Origin: Alicyclobacillus tolerans
GTDB lineage: Bacteria; Bacillota; Bacilli; Alicyclobacillales; Alicyclobacillaceae
Length of the DNA: 58,507 bases
NCBI RefSeq assembly: GCF_001447355.1
Contig: NZ_JXBW01000020.1
Span: 1 to 58,507, forward strand
Direction of reading: 5' to 3'
Position numbers and translations under genes: made by a program. Within the stretch, counting starts at the first letter, position 1; the number at the start of each line of letters is the position of its first letter. This document shows positions 55,339 to 58,507 of the stretch, in pieces. Under the pieces are notes generated by a model, which was given only the letters and a program-made list of their open reading frames with translations, had not been told where the DNA came from and searched no databases.

Positions 55339-55368
55339 TAGGCAAGTGGATATCAAGGGAGGGCGCGG

Positions 55369-56736
55369 ATGGCGGACGTTGATCAACAAAAGGCCATTTC
55401 GGTCGGTGAAGAATTTGACGTGACGGCTATACGCCTTAACGACAACGGCGATGGTGTCGCCATCTGCAACGGGATGACGGTGTTCATCCCGTTTCTCCTT
55501 GTCGGCGAGGATGCAAGAATTCGCATTACATCCGTAGAGAAGCGATTCGCTCGCGGGCAAGTAGTGGAGCGACGCACGGCATCGGCGGATCGGCAGGATG
55601 CACCGTGTCCAGTGTTCGGTAAATGCGGAGGATGCCAAGTCCAACACATGCGCTACGAGGCACAGATGATATGGAAGGAGGGACGCATCCGCCGCATCGC
55701 GGAGCGGCTCGGCTTGGATGTCGATGCTGTCGTCCACCCTATCATCGGATCGCATACGCCGTTTCGATACCGCAACCAGGTGCAGATGCCGGTGCGCTAT
55801 AACGCAGATGAGAAGCGGGTTGAGATGGGTTTTTTTGCGGCTGAAACGCACGCAATGGCAGTGACCGACTCGTGTCACCTCATTTCGGAGACGATGCAAA
55901 GCACTCTTGTACGGGCATGCCGCTTCCTGACAAGCATCGGACCAGCGGCTGCAGACGTGCACCACATTGTCTTGCGCGAGTCTGCGACGAACGCCGAGCA
56001 GATGATTGTATTCTGCACCTCTAATGGCGCCGATGAATTCGCGCGCACGCTCGCTCGTTTTCATGCGCCGTCCGTCAAAACGGTGGCCATGACAGTCCAA
56101 CCGCGTCCGACGGGGCCCATTTGGGGTCGCACCGTCAACGTGCAGAAAGGCGACGGCTATCTCATGGAACGTATGGGTGGTCGGCGTTTCCGTGTGTCAC
56201 CCCGGTCATTCCTACAGGTACAGACGGGGATGGCGGATCGCATGTATCAAGTGGTGTTGCAACAGGCGCAGGTGTCACCGGAAGATGTCGTGATCGACGC
56301 GTATTGCGGAATTGGCACGCTAACCTTGCTGCTTGCGCCGCACGCCCGCCGCGTCATTGGCGTCGAGGAAATCGCGCAGGCGATTGAGGATGCCCGGGAA
56401 AATGCCGAACTGAATCGCATCGAAAGTGCGGAGTTTTACGGAGCACGGGTCGAAGAGTGGCTGCCAAAGTGGATAGAATCTGGCGGTCAAGCGGACGTGA
56501 TCGTATTCGATCCGCCGCGCAAGGGTATTGATCGTGCCGCCTTGGATGCTGCGGTTGCAGCGCAGATTCCGCGCATGGTGTACGTTTCTTGCAATCCGGC
56601 GACGTTGCAGCGCGATCTCGCCATTTTGTTGGACGCTGGTTATCAAGTGAAAGAGATGCAGCCGTTTGATATGTTTCCGCAAACGGAGCATGTGGAGTGC
56701 GTAGTGGCTACATATCGTGTGGGGGTAGGTAAATAA
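55369..56736 (+). CDS. 23S rRNA m5U methyltransferase, RlmD/TrmA family
   Basis: A protein of 455 residues. TRAM domain at the N-terminus, an iron-sulfur cluster motif with CPVFGKCGGCQ (Cys-x5-Cys-x2-Cys) and a later Cys in DSCHL, SAM motif VIDAYCGIGTLTLLLAP, FDPPRKGID, and the catalytic Cys in YVSCNPATLQRDL. This is the Bacillus RlmCD-type class; which uridines are methylated cannot be read. AGGGAGGGCGCGG precedes ATG 55369. It is the last housekeeping gene before the AT-rich segment. Confidence 0.93.
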   Translation: MADVDQQKAISVGEEFDVTAIRLNDNGDGVAICNGMTVFIPFLLVGEDARIRITSVEKRFARGQVVERRTASADRQDAPCPVFGKCGGCQVQHMRYEAQMIWKEGRIRRIAERLGLDVDAVVHPIIGSHTPFRYRNQVQMPVRYNADEKRVEMGFFAAETHAMAVTDSCHLISETMQSTLVRACRFLTSIGPAAADVHHIVLRESATNAEQMIVFCTSNGADEFARTLARFHAPSVKTVAMTVQPRPTGPIWGRTVNVQKGDGYLMERMGGRRFRVSPRSFLQVQTGMADRMYQVVLQQAQVSPEDVVIDAYCGIGTLTLLLAPHARRVIGVEEIAQAIEDARENAELNRIESAEFYGARVEEWLPKWIESGGQADVIVFDPPRKGIDRAALDAAVAAQIPRMVYVSCNPATLQRDLAILLDAGYQVKEMQPFDMFPQTEHVECVVATYRVGVGK

Positions 56737-57758
56737 AATTCTGTCGCAAACTCGAATAATCATCTGATCCAGCCCAAATAAACAACTGCTTCAAGCGGGA
56801 AAACGGCATGGGACAAAACGGAGAAAGCCTTATCCCACAAGCACTTTTCCCGTCCTTTATGCCCGAACTTTATTATCCCAAGAATAAAGTTTTGACAGGA
56901 AAAAGAAGTGTAAAGGCGAGAAAAAAGGGAACTGCTTGCGAGACTCTATTATCACTGATCACAATTGAGGACGGTCGAATGCGGGATGGAGGCGGGAAGA
57001 AAGCAGAGGATTTTTTGATGGGAACATAGTTAGAAATGCAAAATCGGTAATTTGCAAATTTCAAAATCAGAATTGGGAAAAGGTTACAGAAGGGTGTAGG
57101 GACAGGACTGCGGGAAGCGAGCGTGAAGAAGCCCTGCAACGGCGCGGGTTTCAGGACATATGGGATTATGCCCGATAAGCCTGAAGCGACCACCTGGCGG
57201 TCTCTAATCGCCGCCTGATTAACTGGTTTGGTGAATCACATCGCCACATACAGAATGAGTAGTATTCATTTTCGAAGCTGAAAATGGAATGATACGGAAA
57301 TTGTCAATAGGAATTGTCCCAGAGAGACGGAAGTGGACTTAGAAAGCGTTCGTTATTGAGGTCTAATTGCCCCTTATCTCCTTGACTATTCCATTATCTG
57401 GTGTAAAACGTTTTGAAAAATGCACAATACAGATTTGCAATTTTCGATTTTGAAAATGGAACAATATTACATATGAGTAATATCGTACTCATGAATTGTC
57501 CACAAATAGAGCGCGGGAGTGTGGATAACTTTCTTTAATGAATCAAGGGATACGAAACGGACAATAAAGGCGCGAAAACGCCCCTTGGAGTCCCAGGGGG
57601 CAGGCACTTGCTGTATGTGTTACAGTGAAAGTCCACGTCAGACCGATTTGCTTCTGGCTTTTCGGAGTCCTGCCAACACGCTATTTCTGTAAGGCGCTTT
57701 CAGTTCCGTTATCGGCGGCTGTCGGCAAGGGCGCAGTTTTCACCCGATGCACATCTCA
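56737..57758. other. About 1 kb AT-richer region without recognised genes
   Basis: Frames here are at most about 105 codons, lack good ribosome sites and show no motif. The region carries repeats: ATTTTCGA-AGC/TTT-TGAAAATGGAA occurs at 57268-57289 and 57440-57461, itself palindromic, with a degenerate inverted relative near 57054-57075. A 7-bp inverted repeat ATGAGTA/TACTCAT lies at 57473-57492. Base use changes sharply after 56736. Confidence 0.5.
57268..57461 (+). repeat. Pair of palindromic 22-bp repeats
   Basis: Copies at 57268-57289 and 57440-57461 agree at 19 of 22 positions, differing only in the three central loop bases (AGC against TTT). In each, ATTTTC and GAAAAT can pair as a hairpin. 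The preserved stem with a changed loop suggests structure or protein binding rather than coding. Confidence 0.55.
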
Positions 57759-58349
57759 TTAGATTTTTGGCGTTTCTGGTGATAGTTTTTTATGAATATC
57801 AAAATCTCCAGATTCTCGTTTATTAAATGCCTCGTCGATGTACTTTTCAGGGTTTTTGATGAAAGATGAATATTTGATAAGGGAGCAGTACACTTCATCA
57901 TCTGTGAAATGAGGGGAGGGTCCCTGTCGATTCTTATATACCAGCTCAGGTAAGTATTGTCGGTATTTATCTGTTGGGATTCGGAGTGTGGTCCCGCAGT
58001 TACAGTCGGGCGATGTGCAAGACCCAGATTTATAAATCTTGTCGTAAACACTGTCTCTGACAACAGCGAGTAAGCCATTGGGGTTATCCCCCCATAAGGA
58101 TGCCTGTAGCTCTGAATTGACAAAGGGTCGTTTTGCAGTGTTTTCCCCTACGATCACCATCGTCACGGTCGAATCTGATAAAAAATCTTCCCGAATGGTT
58201 CTCATAATGGTCTCTTCGGTGTTGTCAGGATCGATGTCTCCATCGTGTACGGACTTGTCGATAAAGTCTTCGCCACTGAACTTCTCAACTATCTTGTCTT
58301 TTAGGTCTTGTTCATCCTCATGGTAGTAACTGATAAATGTCTTGTGCAT
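57759..58349 (-). CDS. TIR-like (ThsB/DUF1863-type) domain protein
   Basis: A protein of 196 residues. The N-terminal 130 residues fit the TIR-like fold: TFISYYHEDEQDLKDKIVEKF (strand A/helix A), VTMVIVGENTAKRPFVNSELQASL with Glu80 where TIR enzymes carry the catalytic Glu, and a following GLLAVVRDS. The C-terminal part has a Cys cluster (C111, C116, C118). Such proteins in Thoeris systems sense phage and make a cyclic ADP-ribose-like signal. ATG 58349 follows GGGGGTAAG. The upstream gene (58355-58507, partial) ends 5 bp before it. No effector is visible inside the window. Confidence 0.7.
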   Translation of the reverse strand: MHKTFISYYHEDEQDLKDKIVEKFSGEDFIDKSVHDGDIDPDNTEETIMRTIREDFLSDSTVTMVIVGENTAKRPFVNSELQASLWGDNPNGLLAVVRDSVYDKIYKSGSCTSPDCNCGTTLRIPTDKYRQYLPELVYKNRQGPSPHFTDDEVYCSLIKYSSFIKNPEKYIDEAFNKRESGDFDIHKKLSPETPKI

Positions 58350-58354
58350 TGCTC

Positions 58355-58507
58355 TTACCCCCATTTTTCAACATTGATATCAAATACAGGTCTGACCTCA
58401 TTCATAAAGAAAGTATTAACTTCTTGGAACCCAGTGCAGATTACGTCGTATTCGTAGTAATGACGTTGTATTTCATGAATGGGTGTCATATGAAACACTA
58501 AGGGGTC
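58355..58507 (-). CDS. C-terminal fragment of an unknown protein, cotranscribed with the TIR gene
   Basis: The minus-strand frame is open from the window edge to TAA 58355-58357, giving 50 residues with segments such as HEIQRHYYEYDVICTGF and NEVRPVFDINVEKWG. The stop lies 5 bp before the TIR start and the TIR ribosome site overlaps its end, so the two genes are coupled. The family is not recognisable from this fragment. Its real start is beyond the window. Confidence 0.6.
   Translation of the reverse strand, partial: DPLVFHMTPIHEIQRHYYEYDVICTGFQEVNTFFMNEVRPVFDINVEKWG

Noticed and set aside
57560-57720. Group II intron or retron RNA before the TIR gene
   Set aside because: A few GC-rich hairpins are visible but no domain V-like sequence, reverse transcriptase or msr/msd pattern.

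Overview
The window looks like a chromosomal segment of an aerobic, spore-former-type Firmicute with moderately high GC, most like the Alicyclobacillaceae. The reasons are near-consensus AGGAGG ribosome sites with many GTG and TTG starts, PcrA/LigA and GatCAB in Bacillales-like arrangement, a Bacillus-type qoxABCD menaquinol oxidase with ctaA and a DUF420/CtaM gene, a TagO-like initiating transferase, and a tRNA-Pro with an encoded CCA. The genus is inferred from gene content only.

Layout. 1-5508: a cut-off membrane protein, a TIGR02328/endonuclease-V-like protein, then a (+) run of glycosyltransferase, APS kinase (cysC), PAPS sulfotransferase, nitroreductase and aroA, suggesting a sulfated surface glycan. 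5495-9855: rnz, an MFS exporter divergent from a MarR regulator with a palindrome between them, and an NhaP2-type cation/H+ antiporter. 9852-12681: a PgaC/PgaD-like poly-N-acetylglucosamine synthase pair, a gap without recognisable genes, and an AT-rich lipoprotein. 13079-16683: an ABC-2 transporter pair plus a DesK-type kinase and a NarL-type response regulator that is frameshifted by a 32-bp tandem duplication. 16692-19685: DHA2 exporter, metallophosphoesterase, UDG-like protein. 20117-24970: qoxABCD-ctaA. 25190-29437: DacF-like carboxypeptidase, O-methyltransferase, phosphodiester glycosidase, anchored propeller-like protein. 29490-32946: three oxidoreductases and ctaM. 33195-34274: solitary pstS.

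34420-39977 is the most unusual part. It holds an ABM-fold (heme-oxygenase-like) monooxygenase, a stand-alone all-helical protein resembling domains found with cobalamin modules, a CheB-CheR-PAS-histidine-kinase fusion and, convergently, a PAS-like protein and a complete B12-binding protein. The B12 protein carries the W-x9-EH motif of CarH-type photoreceptors. I propose a split cobalamin (possibly cobalamin plus bilin) light-sensing system.

40233-44960 carries GtrA plus an OmpR/HK pair, followed by a membrane protein with a degenerate GGDEF-like domain coupled to a GT2 synthase (YdaK/YdaM-like). 44979-46077: YihY/BrkB protein and tRNA-Pro. 46291-56736 is housekeeping: pcrA, ligA, a small unannotated membrane protein on the other strand, tagO, gatCAB and an RlmD/TrmA-type methyltransferase. 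56737-58507 is AT-richer. It has about 1 kb without recognised genes but with repeats, then a TIR-like (ThsB-type) protein and a truncated gene at the edge, which looks like the start of a defence or accessory island.
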